DNA of 64,000 nucleotides from Serinus canaria (GCF_022539315.1 NC_066315.1:22915649-22979648); one strand, 5' to 3'. Positions 12,847 to 26,050 are shown, counted from the stretch's first letter. Notes: generated by a model not told the origin, from the sequence alone. A program made the numbers and translations.

Positions 12847-13880
12847 TTAGTAGGTTGCAAGTCTTGGTAGCAGAAGGATGTTCATGATAAAGAGATGCTG
12901 TCATGTTAATGATCTGTATCACTGGATCAACTAATACTAGTTTTGTTCAACCATTGTTATTCAGCAGTGAAATAGTGTGTAATGTGAGTTCTGGTGTTTT
13001 AAGAGCAGAGCAGAACTTGGGAAGGCCAGGTGAACAGACAGGCCGCTTACCAAATTACAGCAAGGGGATGGTGGAGTTATATCATGGCATTAATTGTCTT
13101 CTGCCCACATGCACCAGCCCAGTGTTTGTTCAGTGGGATTTAACACTTGGCAGACTCTTCCAGATTAGCAGTATTTCTTTATATAGCTGCTTTGCTTATT
13201 ATGCTTCTCTAAATCGTCTCATACCGCAGTGTTTCACAAAATACCTTAAGAGCAGATTCTTTTCATTCAAAAAATCAAGGCCTGCCTTTTGTTTTTCTTG
13301 TTTGTTTTTAAAGACAAGGTTGCTTTTGCATGTTGAGTCCATTTTAACATTTAACAGTTACAGAAGTTCTAGGAGCTGACATAAATGCACATGCTGCTCA
13401 TATACCTATTTGAAGATATGGTCTCCTATAAATGCAGTTGATATTCACATGATGTCTATATTTAGCTAAGTCTGCTTTATACAATATCAGACATAACTTT
13501 CTCTAATGAATTACATTTGGGTTTACTGTTGTATGCTTATGTAAAACTGGGGTTTTTAACCCTGTAATGCTGTAGAGTCTTTGCCTGACAGGCAGTAACT
13601 ACTGAAAAACTGGAATGAATAGATTTTGGTGCTGACAGCCTGCCCCAGTTTTTGCACAAGCTCTTCGCCAAAAACCCATTTAAGATTCTCTAATGTCAGA
13701 AATGAGGCTGCCTCAGAGCAGTCTGTTTACATCCTTATTGACAAGCTAATCCCTACTTTTTCCTGGGGCTGTGTCCCTGCAGACATCTCTTCAGCCTTGT
13801 CTGTTCTAACATGACATATCATCCATCTAAAGTATACTCAGAATGTGCCCATCTGCTAAAGACCTTTTGTGTAGAATCTT

Positions 13881-13915
13881 ATGTACAGAATCTCAGTTCT
13901 CATGTACAGAATCTC
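13881..13915. repeat. Short tandem duplication of a 14-bp unit
   Basis: The 14-mer ATGTACAGAATCTC occurs at 13881-13894 and again at 13902-13915, separated by seven bases. It is a small local slippage-type or template-switch duplication. Confidence 0.85.
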
Positions 13916-15379
13916 CTTTCTGTTGCTTCCAAATGAATGCAATTTTTTCTTTATAAAATATGCAATGGAAGGTTTTTTGCAAATGAGCATGTAAAACAGT
14001 ACAAAAGAACCATTGGATCATTCTTACTGAATATCTCTTTAGGCAGGTACAAATCACTGTTTTAAATTTTATATGTGAACAGAAAGACAAAACCAAATCT
14101 ACTCTTTCCATACATCACTGTACTGTCATGGCTGCTCAACCACAGTTTTATTACAGAATAGCATGGCTCATTGTGAAAGGTCTGAAACCACTTAGCAAAT
14201 GTTGTGATGTGTACATTATTGATTACATTTTTCCACTGTGGCTTGGGACTTTGTTCTGTCAGGGGCTTACAGTGCAATAACATATCAGCTCCATGCTGTA
14301 GTATTTGACTTGTGCCACGAGATGAGGACCAGCAGGTAATCCTGGAACAGTATTAGGACCAAACAGAGGTCCTTGTACCATGTGGCGAGCTGGGGATTAA
14401 TGACATGAAGTTAAAATTCATCGGGAAGCAGGAGACCTGTGAACATGGGAAATAGATTTGGGTGAGGAATTATTAGAACGGGTGAAAACCTTTAAAGGGC
14501 TGAGACTACCAAGCAAGTAGAGATGTGAGTCAGTGTGGAAAATGAAAGGAGTTGGCAAAAGAGACTGGAGTTTTGGTAATGTGAAAAGAAGATCTGGTGA
14601 ATGGCAGGTGGCTGTGATTTTAGCAGTAGAGTAGTGACTGGCAAGTAAGATGTTCAGTCAGTAAAATGTCTAAGTTGTGAGTCAGTCACTCTAGCAGAAG
14701 ATTAGAGCTGCAGTCAGCAGGAGCGTAGCATTAGGGGAGGGGTATTTATTACAATATATTCTCTCAGAGTCTCCATTCACAAGGCTCAGTGAAGCAAAAT
14801 GATGCATGAATAGGAAAAGGAAAGATAGCAGTAGCTCTCCAGGGCCATGAAGTTAACAGGTAAACAAGGCAAGTAGAGTTAGAGAGATGGAGGCAAACAG
14901 TACAGGATGTTTAAATGCCAACAAGCATGAACACATAGCATCCCAACTCATGTGGTAAAGAAAAATTAGAAGGGGCAAATATTGCAAGGAAATAGATCTA
15001 ATTATTAAATAAACAACAACAACCATAGCAAACAATATTTCTAACTTGTCTCCTGGACAAGGTAGGCACATATGTGTTTCACTCCACTTCATGGGTTGAC
15101 TTTATGCATATATAGAGGTGGCAGGGAAGTTAGGAAGGGCTGGAATTTTGAGGTATTCCAGTATCCTTCAGGAAGCTGTGAAAGAAAAAAATCTGTAGAT
15201 AGTTGCTCACTAAATCCTCTAACACGTGTGTAAAGAAAAGGTTTGTAATTTTTTATATATTTTTATGCATTTATACATTGTAAAGGAATTTATTAGAGAA
15301 ACCCCCAAAGAAACATGAACAAGGAACCATCTTCAACTGTCTCCAGAACCTGGTGCTGAAGAAAATTCTAGTCTTACAT

Positions 15380-15407
15380 CCTTCCTCCCTTCCTCCCTCC
15401 CCCCCCC
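15380..15407. repeat. CCTT/CCCT polypyrimidine tract ending in C-run
   Basis: A pure pyrimidine stretch of CTTCCTCCC-type units running into a run of C. It is low-complexity sequence with possible polymorphic length. Confidence 0.85.
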
Positions 15408-16262
15408 AATTTCCCTGGCTTGGAGGTAAAATAGCAAATAAAATTGAGAGACCCAATAAAGATGTTGTGCCAAATCTTTCTGTGATAAGAAGTTATCACC
15501 TCTTACTGTTCTCACACACTTGCTAGATGTTAGTGCCCTGATAGTGCACCCACTGAATTAAATCCACGTTTCTTTAGGGTTTGGAAGGCAAAAAGATTAG
15601 GGGAGAAATGGCTGAGACATCATCTGCTGACTTTGGGAGCAGCAGTCTCTTGCAGATTGGTGAAGGAGAGGGACTCAAGGCAGTAAATTTGTAATTGGCT
15701 CCATCATTGATTAGAGCTTGTCTTAAGCCCTCAGAAACTGGAGCATCTCTGAGAATTTCTGCAGTCTTTAAAATACTGTAGTGCTTCAGCTGCCTGTCTA
15801 CAACTCACAAATCAACTTACCACTTGAAAAAGCAGTAGCCTAGGACATGTTTCTGAAAACTTAGATAACATCTGTCAGACTTGGACTACTAATGGTGTCT
15901 TTGTAGACCACACTGTGTCATTGTCTTGGGCTCCAAGAAGAGACAACACATTTATTCCAGTACCCGTGGGGAAAAGCCTGACATTTGGACTTAGCAAGGT
16001 CAGTGCTGAGGCTGCTCTCTACTGGAGAAAATTAGCAAATATGTGGTAATAAGCATCACCACACACAGAAAAGTCTGTCAGCACTGAATTAGATGGGGCC
16101 TTTTGACCATATCTACAGATCTTTAAAGGTTTGTGATAAAGCCAAATGTTTTTATTTTGTGCTTGATGGTTTCCATTGATATTTTTTTTTCTCCATGGGG
16201 AGGAAGCATCTCTGTAGAAGCATTCCTCATCTCTACATGTCTTGTTGAGTTATACTGTATAT

Positions 16263-16375
16263 ACTGAAGTCATCCATCTTTACAGATCTGTTTTATTGAG
16301 GCAAGAAGGGACTCTAAGAAACTCTAGAGCTCTGTTTTCATTTGGCTAGTGGAATACATGGCTAAAGCTTGTTCC
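16263..16375 (-). mobile_element. Possible eroded old CR1 fragment
   Basis: Read on the minus strand, this resembles an ancient CR1 3' region. On the plus strand an AGATCTGTTTTATTGAGGC-like segment leads to AAGAAGGGACTC (16304-16315), where reverse-strand CR1 copies have AGAAGGGACC. About 40 bp further on, TGGAATACATGGCT (16349-16362) sits where TGTATAACACAGGCC is expected. The spacing fits but the identity is low, so this could be coincidence. Confidence 0.35.
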
Positions 16376-19300
16376 TCTCTGGAAAGGATGAGTCAAATAG
16401 TAATTGAAAAGACAAGGCATTACCTGATACCAGATAACACGTGATGTTTTCTTGTGGTGATTTATAATCCCCAGTTCCCATTGGTGGGCCAGAGACACGA
16501 GATGTGTTTCTGGCCTATTGTCTGCTTCCTGGAGCCAGCAGGGACAGCTTCATTCAGGATGGTAACACCATATGCTTTTAAAGTATTTAACCTGTATTAC
16601 CATAATGAGATCCCCTGGCTTTCTAAATCTCTTTGACAATTCACTGAAGCAAAACAAAAAGTGGCCTTTATTTGTATTGCTTCACCACATGCACATGCAT
16701 CCCAGCAATCCTGAATGTCAATCCCAGGGTGCTGAATTCTTTCTTCTGTGTCCATTTAAGCCAGCAACTGACACCAGCCCAGCCAATCGAAGGGAGGATG
16801 GCATCATTCGGGCCAGCTCAGCTGTGCAAAACAGAATAAAGCTACAGAGGTGACAGTTACCACTATAATGGCAAAAAGTGCTGGTTATTTGGGTGCTTAT
16901 GACTGGGTGTGTTCAGCAGCACAGAATCGTTTTGGAAAATTACCTTTTTCTCTTTGCTAGCTAGAGAGGCGACTGTTGTTGCATCCCCATCCAATGGTTT
17001 CATTTTTGTTTGTCATCCTCAGTTTTACTTTTATAAATTGTTTAAGAATATCTCTTCAGCCCTGCTGTGTGGGAACATATTTTTTGCCTGCCTTGCCCGA
17101 GTCAAGCCACAGGGAAGCTGTAGTCCAGCAGTGTGTGTGACCAGTAGTCAGTATTGAAAAGTCATTTTCATTCACTACTCCCCTGCATTTTCTCTGTTCC
17201 GGGTACCCCAGTGTCGCTAAAACACTGTGGCAAACCATGTACTGTGCATCTGAGTCTTCATCTCTGCAGCTTCAGGGGATAAAACTGTAGTAATTACAGT
17301 GGAGAAAGGGCTGCATAAAAGAGAAATTCTAGACTGAGAGACTGCAGATCAGCCAGATTTTGTCACTGTTGATTTAATCAAAAGCTCAAAGTAGCCAGTA
17401 GTGCTTTATATGTGTGAAATCTCAAAATTCAGTGTAAAACCAGATTGGGAGAGAAAAGCAGAGCTATAAAAGCACAGCAGTAGCCAATTTAATTTTTTTA
17501 ATGCATTTTTTTAATAGATGGATTCAGATAGATGCGTATAAACAGTCATTGTGCTGCTGCAGTTGAAAAGATGGAAGCCTAAGCACTGAAGATGGGAGGT
17601 TTAAATTTCTCTTGCATCTTTTTGTGCCAGACAGTGTCTATACATGAATGTTGAGGGTCAGTTTAATTATTTAACTAATACTGGATTTGCATAAATTGGC
17701 TTTCCTGAAAAGGCTAATAAGATGCAGTTGTGGTGGGCAGCTGAAAGCAATTTGGGTTTGAGTCCAGTAATGACAGTACTAAGAAGAGTTGAAATTGTAA
17801 CATCAATTTTGTAAAATGTTAAATTAGTATTAAGCTGTGAAAGATAACTGCAGAATCCAAGATATTTTTTGGCTCTCTAGTACTTTTAGTGCCATTATTT
17901 TCTTATGGTAACAACATAATGGCTTTATGAGACTGTTCCAGCTGTGCTTTACTTAACACTGAAGAATAAGATCACCATGCTGCTAGAATATACCCTAAAT
18001 ATAACACACAAGGGAAAAACTCCAGGCATTGGTCTACATTTTCCTTGTGATATCTATGATCTTATTTCTATTGATATAAAATAAAAGTTATAGACTGAGT
18101 TTTGCCCTCTATTCAACCATAAAAAAATCCCCCCATATTCTCTGGACTCTGCACAGTGAGTGAAATGGACTGGACTGAGGAAATAGCTGTCCAGTGCAAG
18201 GCTGTTTTTGTATAAACTACCCATCTGACCTAAGTGACATGTGGGGACTGAGGATGGAAGAACTGTCTCCCAGGTCCCCAGGTATGCCTCAGGAAAGGAA
18301 ATCCACTCCCCAACCAAGGAGCTCATAAGGCTCAGACAAAGTGTTTATTGGTGTTTTTTGTGTCAGTACTGTAACAGGTCACCTTGTCTCTTGTCATGTG
18401 AAATGCAGTCACTTAATTGAACTCCTTGTAAGTAGTAGAATGCACAATCTCTTGATTTTCGTTATAAAAAGAGTTGGTAACATAATGCACAGAGGTGTGG
18501 AAAGTGAATTGGGAAGGATGGTCTGGCTAAGAAAGCTGAACACCAGTTCTGATGAAAGCCTGTCCAGCCTGGAGACTGAAAGCCCAGGAGAGCATCTATG
18601 CCTGGAAATAAGCACACTGAAACAAGTAGGCATGATCACGGTTTCTAAAATAATGGGAGTCTTTTTTGGAAAAAAGAAGGAAAGAAGGAAGCAGAACAGA
18701 GAGGGGAGGTCTTTACATTTTATTGTTACATACCCCACTTGGTAGGACAAGTATTTCAAACCTCCATTGCTAGGAGATATTGATTTCTTCCCTGCACTTA
18801 TATACTCTATGTCATTTGGTGGGAAAGTAGTGACTACATATTTATTGATATTATCTTTTTTTTAATTGTAATGTGTCATGGCCAAATCAGCTGCAGAGCT
18901 GGTGGAAGGAAAACGAAATATTACTACTATTATGGATAACTTTTTTGAAGGACAATACTGTATTTCCTTGTACTGTGGCATAGTATGGAGCCTATTTTCA
19001 GTTCATTTCTAATGCATGATAACTTGCCTTCAGCACTGTGAAGATTCATTTTCAAATGATTTTTAGTGTAGAGGTTTGTAATTTTACAGTCATTTATGCG
19101 GTAGGAAAGATATTAGTGATATTTGCATGAACTCATGTGCTCGGTCGCAGTGCTGTTTATCTGCCTTTCCAGTTTGTTTGCTCATAAATTTAGGAGACAA
19201 AAGGCAGAATCCTCTGTGCCATAAGTGTGCTATATTGCATTATTAATATTAGGATAGCAAGCAATTCCCACTAGACAGTCTTTGTGGTCTGTTCATGCTT

Positions 19301-20739
19301 AAGAAGTGTCTAGGCATGAAAGGCCGTTTGAGTTCCAGGGTGCTGATAGTCTGGGATGACATTTGAATGCGCCGAGGACAATGTCTAGATGACAATGACT
19401 GGGAGGGAGGCAAAGGCGGGTCCCCACTCTCCCTGCTCTCCCATGGACAGTCACCTCTCCTTTAGGATTATTTCCTCACATGACTCCTCAGTTAGGCTTT
19501 GTCTAAGAGGAATGTGGAACCACTGGAGGGGAGAAACTGAGGTTTCCAGACAAAGCAGAGGCTTCCAATGCTGACAACACAGCCCATAACCCAGAGAGAC
19601 AGCAAAGCTAATGAGAGGCACTGCCTCTCAGGCACCATTTGCAGCATTCAGAGTTCACAGAACATTTTACTTTCAGACAAATTGCAAACAAGAAATGAAA
19701 TTTTGTATTTCCATATACCAGAATCTTTTCTGTGGAGGACAAGGTTTGTGGTGCTGTTTTTCATCTGTAGCTTATATTGCCTGATTCTCCATTAAATAAA
19801 CAAACTAAACCAACCACTGCAAGATTGGGTATTAAGACACCATCCATTAAAGTAAATGTGCACTGAATACCTCTAGTTGTGGGGGAAGTTTCTTGCCTTA
19901 AAATGTAGCAATAGTTTACAACTCAGCTAATAAATTATATTAATTTATTCTTCCCCATAAGTAGGATGAGGATGGATGTTTTTCCCACATCCTCCTAGTG
20001 TTAACTGTTTGAGGAGGAAAACTCAAAAAATACTGAATCCTCATTTAATAAAGATATCTAATGTAGAAGAATAGCCCTGGAACAGCATCTTTGGATATTT
20101 TAAGAAGTGGAAACAAAATTGAGTATTTTCATAATTTTTTGGTCTGTTATAAATTATAAATGTTGTTCTGGGCCATATATGTATTTTGAATGAGTAATTG
20201 TGGGCAATAGTTCTCTGCCATTGGTAACCTAGATTTTAAATCTGTACAGTCACTTCTGCAACCCTCTTTTGATATTAATATAAAGTCTAATTGTGAACTA
20301 TATTTTCTGGGTTTTTTATTGTAACAGTAAAATCACAACCTTTTTATTTAAGTTTTCTCCCTGAAATTTTTATTTTACAATTGCTTTTAATACCTTTCTT
20401 GTTCAGTCTGTGCATTACATGTGTATCAAAATCTTATAGTTAGCTTATAGTCTGAAGGAAAATAAAATCCGCACAATTAAATCTCTCCTTGTGTGCTTGA
20501 AAGATTCAGCACTGAGTAATCTGTCACATCATAAAAGGAGCAAAGGAACAAAATCAAAACAACTGAGTCATTATCATGACTCTGCTTGGTTTCAGCCCAT
20601 GAAGTGACATCTAGACTCTGCAGATACTGTATTTGTTGTTTTGTGTATCTGTGTGCAAACATTTGTCGATATGGAGGTGTAAATGTTGCCAGCATTTAAA
20701 TTAGGTTAAAAGTGCTATTTATGGCTTACATCAACAACA
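16376..20739. other. Non-coding stretch, no gene recognised
   Basis: Short overlapping open frames on both strands (134 codons at most, 18341-18745, mirrored by 116 codons antisense), none with a recognisable domain. No RNA gene or clear transposon end was identified. Confidence 0.55.
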
Positions 20740-22170
20740 AAAAATATTCATAATCATCCCTAGGTGAAGCTTCTCATTTAACGAGCTTACAGCTCCTAAT
20801 TAATTCTGTAAAGAACACCATTTGGCAGAGCAGTATTATGAGGTTTGCATATTGATAGTGGCAGGGAAAAATATATCTGTTTTCTATTTATATGGTAAAA
20901 TTAACTTCTGTTCTTTTGAAAATGGCGCATCTCAGAGGTATTGCTTTAAAAATGGTCTCAGGGTGTAAAGAAAGCAGTAATAACAGCACCAGGCATTCAG
21001 TTCTGTCCTAATTTTCCCACCAGTTTTTCAATGTTTCAGCTGTCTCAGAGACTGAAAGTGCTCTCATTAGGTCGCTGCAGAGGCTGCCTGCTTGCCTGCT
21101 CCATCACTCTCCCGAGCTGCCTCTCTCGCTCCCCCTCTCTTGCTCTCCCCTTTTTTTCCCCTCCTGCCTTGGGAGTGACTGTGAAGATCATTTGCTGGTG
21201 TGATTGGCAGGTTAGAGCATTCGATCAGATGAGTTCCTCTTAGTGCAGGTCAAAAAGGCTGGTTAGCAGGAGCTGTCGAAAAATGCCAGCAGCATTCGAA
21301 ATGGGAAATGTCATGACTTCGAGGCAGGGGGTGCCACCTGGAACAGAAAGCCCCCAGCTCATTAGCAAGTTACAGGATGCAAGCTTAACTGGAGGGAGCA
21401 GAGGAGGAAAGATAATACCCAATAGGGAAAATTATTGTGAAGTGGAATTGATTTCATGTATAATTTGTTTATCACTAGAGGGGACAAATGCTGTCCTCCT
21501 GACATGTGCGGAGGAGTGTGGACTATGAATGAAGCAATTTAGCATAATCTCCAGGTTGAGCTCTGGATTTAAAGAATGCCAACTTCTTTCTTCCCAGCTG
21601 TGGAAGTGATCAGGTCATGTTGTATTAATTTAACCTGACATACTCTCAAATGGTTTATCTGGGCAATTTTAGCAATTTAACAGAACACAGCAGATACGAG
21701 CTGCATTCATTATTAACATGGGGCAGTGGTTTGTCTTCTGGATGAAGTGGGGTTGGGGGTTTACTGCAAGCTGCTGTTGTTAAAAAGACATGTTCCTCTT
21801 GCAAGCTGAATTATAAAAGGACTCATTTTTAATGCCTAGTCGGACTGCATAAAATCAGAATGCAATTTCGGTTGCATGATATAATTTTATTTCCAAGAAA
21901 ACCTACATACCCTGTGAAAGTATGGATTTAAAAATAAATAAAGCATTCAGGCTTACTGTATAAAATTTAATCTGAAATGAAGACTACAGGGGCTGCTGCC
22001 TGTCAGGGACTTAAAGAATGCAGATATAAAACATCAGCATTACAAAATGCTTAGTCTTCTCCAAGATATTCTGTAGTGGTAAAATTGCAGACAAACTCTT
22101 CATCCCAGGCAGTTTAACAAGCCCCTGGCTATTAATATTGCTAACCATTCATTTGCTTCACTGGTCTGTA
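20740..22170. promoter_or_regulatory. Candidate cluster of conserved non-coding elements
   Basis: A 1.4-kb region of unusually even, non-repetitive complexity. It includes TAATTA (20797-20802), a POU-like TTTGCAT (20844-20850), a pyrimidine-rich stretch (about 21090-21160) and several AT-rich homeodomain-like patches (around 21620-21720, 21840-21890 and 22110-22150). Two open frames (81 codons plus, 60 minus) overlap antisense at 21283-21422 and look incidental. The texture resembles enhancer clusters around developmental genes. Alternatively part could be a UTR or lncRNA exon. No target gene can be named. Confidence 0.35.
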
Positions 22171-22334
22171 TTTTAGTACAAAAGGTATATTGCATATCAG
22201 TAGAAAAGGCTGCATAGATTTTTCTCCCCCCTCCCCCCCCATTTTTTTTCAGAAATGTTAAGAAAATAAGATGAGGTCATGGTACCTGCCAGACTGTTTT
22301 ATCATGGTATCTTTGTGCAGCTTTTTGCTAGCTC

Positions 22335-22392
22335 TGCTCTTCCTGAAGACAATGGGAGTATTCCATGGACTTCAATGGGAGTAGAGCTGGCT
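22335..22392. repeat. Ancient amniote interspersed repeat, near-palindromic
   Basis: The core has a left arm GAAGACAATGG (22345-22355) and a right arm CCATGGACTTC (22363-22373), which are imperfect reverse complements, followed by AATGGGAG. Repeats with a GAAGTCAATGGGAG / CATTGACTTCAATGGGAG core are common in turtle and crocodile genomes and persist as relics in birds. I do not assign a family name. Confidence 0.5.
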
Positions 22393-23850
22393 CCCTTATC
22401 AAAACTAACATAGACACAACAATACCATCTCAGACTGAGAAAATGGGATTCAAAAGCTGAAAGGGCTCCTGAGAACTATTTTTCAAACTGTATCCCTTCT
22501 TGTTAAGGAACTTTGTCTTTTATATATTGAATCCATACTTTTCTTAGAAGTTTGGAGCTCATGCTCTTGGTTGCTCAGTCTCTTGGTTGGATCCTGAGGA
22601 ATGTTTGCTTACTGTTCATATCCTTGGCTTTTTTCAGCTTTCATTTTCTTCGATCCATCAAAGTTTTTTAGTTGGTAATGGAGTAGCTAGCATTTGCTTT
22701 GTTGAGTAACCATAGGCTGTTGAATTTCCCTTTCTCCACTGAATGTGAATCAGAATCAGATTTTTAAAAGGAGTTTCTTAATCAAAATATTTGTACAGAG
22801 TCTTACAGATGAGTGCTTTCTGTTTTGCATTTAATGTAAAAAGCCCAGATTAACAGCCTGATAGTTTGCAAAAAAGAAGTTGCTAAAGCACCATAAAAAG
22901 GGCATTCTTTACCTTCCAGATACATTTCTAGTGTTGAGTTCTTTCAGATAGGCACTGTGAACACTAGCTGCTGTAGTCTGCACTAATGAACACACAGGCT
23001 CTGTCCTTTGCAAAGCTGAATAGAGAGAGCAAAATATCAGAATAAAATGTTCTCTGTGCAGATTCTGTGGTAGAATTTTTCCCACCTTGGGTAGCTCTGC
23101 AGATGCCCAACTAGTATTTAAGTATTTAAGTAAAAAGCTGGAAACTAATTTGAAAAGTTCAGAAAGTATTCATTTCTTTATGTCTGCTCTGGTACTTTGT
23201 TTGGGGGAGTGATATGCATTTAAATTATTGGTATGGAGTTTGAAGATTAGGCTTCTGTTGGGAAAAGAGAGTAAACTGGGAAATCTCCAAGTCTTTTAGC
23301 TCCATGGACTAAGGGCTGGGATCAGTAAGCACTGGACAGACCTGCTAGATTTTAAGCCTGAGGTATATTTGAGGGATCTGTGGTAGCTGTAGTGTCTGTC
23401 TGCATCTGGCAACAGCTGCTTGGACACAAGAAGGATGTTATGGCTAGGAAATCTGGCAGGTGCAGATAAGCTCTTTTCTAGAACTATGTGTGACACAGGT
23501 TAGTGACTTGTGTACGTCCTAGGTTCATGACCAAAGAAGGTATCACTCAGAATTAGAAAAAGCAGTTCAACAACTAATATTTCCCACATATTTACATTTT
23601 CCAGCAAGAAAAAGAATTGTAGTCTGAAACAGAAGAACGAATTTAACCATCACTCTTCATTTTTTAGCAAACTTCTAGTTTTTCAAAACTGACACAAGTA
23701 TTTGCTTAGCTTCTAGGGACTAGATAATTCAAATGAAGAATAATGGTCTGGAAGGAATTAGTAGTAAATTCCTTACTGCCCCTCGAAACTTACTATTCCT
23801 GCAGTTGTTTGTCATTCACTCAAATCCTGACTTCTCTCTTATTCTAAATA
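22393..23850. other. Non-coding stretch, no gene recognised
   Basis: Random short open frames only (66 codons at most). Nothing repetitive or RNA-like was recognised. Confidence 0.55.
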
Positions 23851-23880
23851 AGTACTGGTTTGTTCCTTGACTCTCTATGG

Positions 23881-24010
23881 AAGGTCAGGCAGAAGCAATG
23901 AGTGGGGAAATCACATATTCATCATCTGATTTTTATAGGTTTTCCCCTCCAAATTTTTGAGGAATCACTGGACTTGCTATTGTGTATTCTGTGACACTAC
24001 CAATCTTTGT
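23881..24010 (+). repeat. Diverged local duplication, copy A
   Basis: Shares a common core with copy B near 25913, in the same orientation and about 2,032 bp away. The match starts at AAGGTCAGGCAGAAG, includes an identical 29-base run from about 23909 ending in CTGATTTTTAT, and continues with gaps to an ACTTGCTA-TGTGTATT-TGTG segment. Copy A lacks the poly-A and poly-G runs present in copy B. It could be a segmental duplication or two copies of an unnamed old repeat. Confidence 0.75.
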
Positions 24011-25900
24011 GAATCACTTTTTGGGTAAGAAGAAGCTCCAACAGATGGTCTGTATTCCATCAGTGACTCTTTTGATCATTACTTGTATGTAAAACCACTT
24101 TCTGTATGAATTGCCTTTGTCTTTTTAGAAGGTGGATATGTGGAGAGTGTTGGGAAAATTGAGTGAGCCCTGAGGTCATCTAAATAACTCTATGTAATGT
24201 GAGCAGGTGTTGATGAAATCTGATTCAATCAGTAGCATTTCACCTTTTGCTTTATGTATTATATTTCAAATTAAGTAGAGCAGTATAAAACAATCCATAA
24301 ATTGAAACTGGGATTGGGTCATACCACTTTTTAAATGTATGTGTGCAGTTCTTGACTTTGATATCATTCACTTTTTAATCTTCTTTTTCATCTGTGTTGT
24401 TAACTTGGGCTGCAGTAAAAGGATATATCTCTAAAATTTATTTTTTAAGATTTTGCCTTACCACCATGTTGGGTTTCTTTACTAAGTCTTTCTCCCCTAT
24501 ACTAAATATCCCACAAATTATTTCCATCTATTACTAAATCTTCCCAGGGAAGTAAATTGAGATAGATTGAGCATATTGAAGATTTCTTGACCTGATCCTG
24601 TCAAAATCCTTGACCAGGAACTTTCTGCATATGTTTTGATTTTCTTAGTAGCTGGAACATTGCTTTTGGATCATTAACCCTTGCTATTTTTCCCCAGATG
24701 ACATAAAAGCTGAAATTTTCTGAATTTTCAAGTCCTGGAGCTGCTTTTTTTGTGTAGTCTGTCCTCCTCTCCACAAAATAATCTCCAAATTTTCTAGGAA
24801 ACAATTTTCTGTACCAGCTTGTGTGGTATCAAAAGTAGGAGAATTGCTAATGAGTCACAGCACTGCTCCTGTCACCAGACAGCAGGACAGGGATCTCTCC
24901 TTCATCCAGACTCCTAAATGCAGGGCAGAGAGACTGTAGCACACCTAGGGATTTAGAAAGATGTTTGCAATGTGCCTCAATGGAGCAGGCTGATTGAGAA
25001 ACTGAATTCTCTTTCCATGAGTTCCTGGGGAAGGAAGGGAGTAAACACAATGCAGTTTAAACACACGGGCCCTTATAGAATCATCAGAGCTAGAAAAAGT
25101 ATCCTCAGGGTCTGGGTTGGAGGAAGCAACACTGGGCAAAAATGCAGGAGTTCTGCCAGGTGAGACCTTTAAAGCTTCTTATCTATGTGGTGTTTCTCAC
25201 CCATTTTATTTTCATGGAGACAAGCACAGTTTCTTGCTAACAAACATCAACATTTTTAGCTCATGTCTATTGAGAGATGCTCTGTTTTAAATTTCTGTTG
25301 TTAATCCACTGTGTGTTGTGATCACAATAATGCACAGAAGTTAAACAAACATCCCCCACCCCCAAACCTCCTCCCTTAAGAAAACAAAATCCCAGACCAG
25401 ACCATGATGATAAAAGAGATCATTAAGAGTTTCAGCAACAGCCTGTCAGCTTGGCTCTTAGTGTGTTTTGCCTGCCATTGAAAACCATATAGATCCACAA
25501 ATTTGATTGAGTCTAGACAAAAAGGGAGGGGAAAAGGATTTTAGAAACATTTTATCCACCTTACTCTTCAACATTAAGATTCTTTTTTCACAACAGTGTT
25601 TGCACTCTAGTGTTTGAACTAAAAAAAAAATGGCAGTTTTAAAATTCTTAGATATTTTACAAGGTTAAAGCAGATGTAATATCTTTGTAGATGGATGCTC
25701 AATTCCAAAAAGTGCGACGAGGATTGTTAATATGTGAACATAAGCAAAATAAGTTGTTACCTGACCTTGTCTGAAGTTTTGCTGTTTCTCTTCCTTATCT
25801 CTTTTTTTGTTTATTGACTTTATTTGTTGCATTATGCCTGAAACATTGACTATAAAATCCATAACTCACAGATCCTACTCACCTTGTTCATGGAAGGCCC
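24011..25900. other. Non-coding stretch, no gene recognised
   Basis: Short open frames only (67 codons at most). A TATAGAATCATCAGAGCT-like sequence near 25075 weakly recalls a CR1 tail on the minus strand but is not supported further along. Nothing else was identified. Confidence 0.55.
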
Positions 25901-25912
25901 ATGGAAAAAAAA

Positions 25913-26050
25913 AAGGTCAGGCAGAAGAGATGAGTGGGAAAATCACATATTCATCATCTGATTTTTATGTTTTCTCCCCCAGATTTTCCGGGGGGGGGGG
26001 GTTCCAAGAGAACCACCGGAACTTGCTAGTGTGTATTTTGTGGCTCTGGC
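25913..26050 (+). repeat. Diverged local duplication, copy B, with homopolymer growth
   Basis: Same-orientation partner of the block at 23881. Relative to copy A it has gained a 10-A run just at its left edge (about 25905-25914) and a G12 run inside it (25990-26001). The rest aligns with point differences. A short antisense pair of open frames here is a by-product of composition. Confidence 0.75.
25990..26001. repeat. G12 homopolymer
   Basis: Twelve G residues inside copy B of the 23.9/25.9-kb duplication and absent from copy A, so the run arose or expanded after the two copies separated. Confidence 0.9.

Larger units (their letters stand above)
12847..16262. other. Non-coding stretch, no gene recognised
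   Basis: Holds an open frame of 158 codons (12903-13379) without recognisable domains, judged random. It also has a short tandem duplication at 13881-13915 and a pyrimidine tract at 15380-15407. The 14300-14850 part is richer in G and A than its surroundings but shows no identifiable feature. Confidence 0.55.

Noticed and set aside
12903..13379. 158-codon open frame downstream of a CR1 tail
   Set aside because: Composition and sequence resemble random translation of AT-rich DNA; no CR1 or other known protein similarity.
18341..18759. Antisense pair of 134- and 116-codon open frames
   Set aside because: Overlapping frames on both strands without domains are characteristic of chance.
25071..25140. 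CR1-like tail (TATAGAATCATCAGAGCTAG)
   Set aside because: Similarity is confined to the first bases; the expected downstream CR1 motifs are missing.
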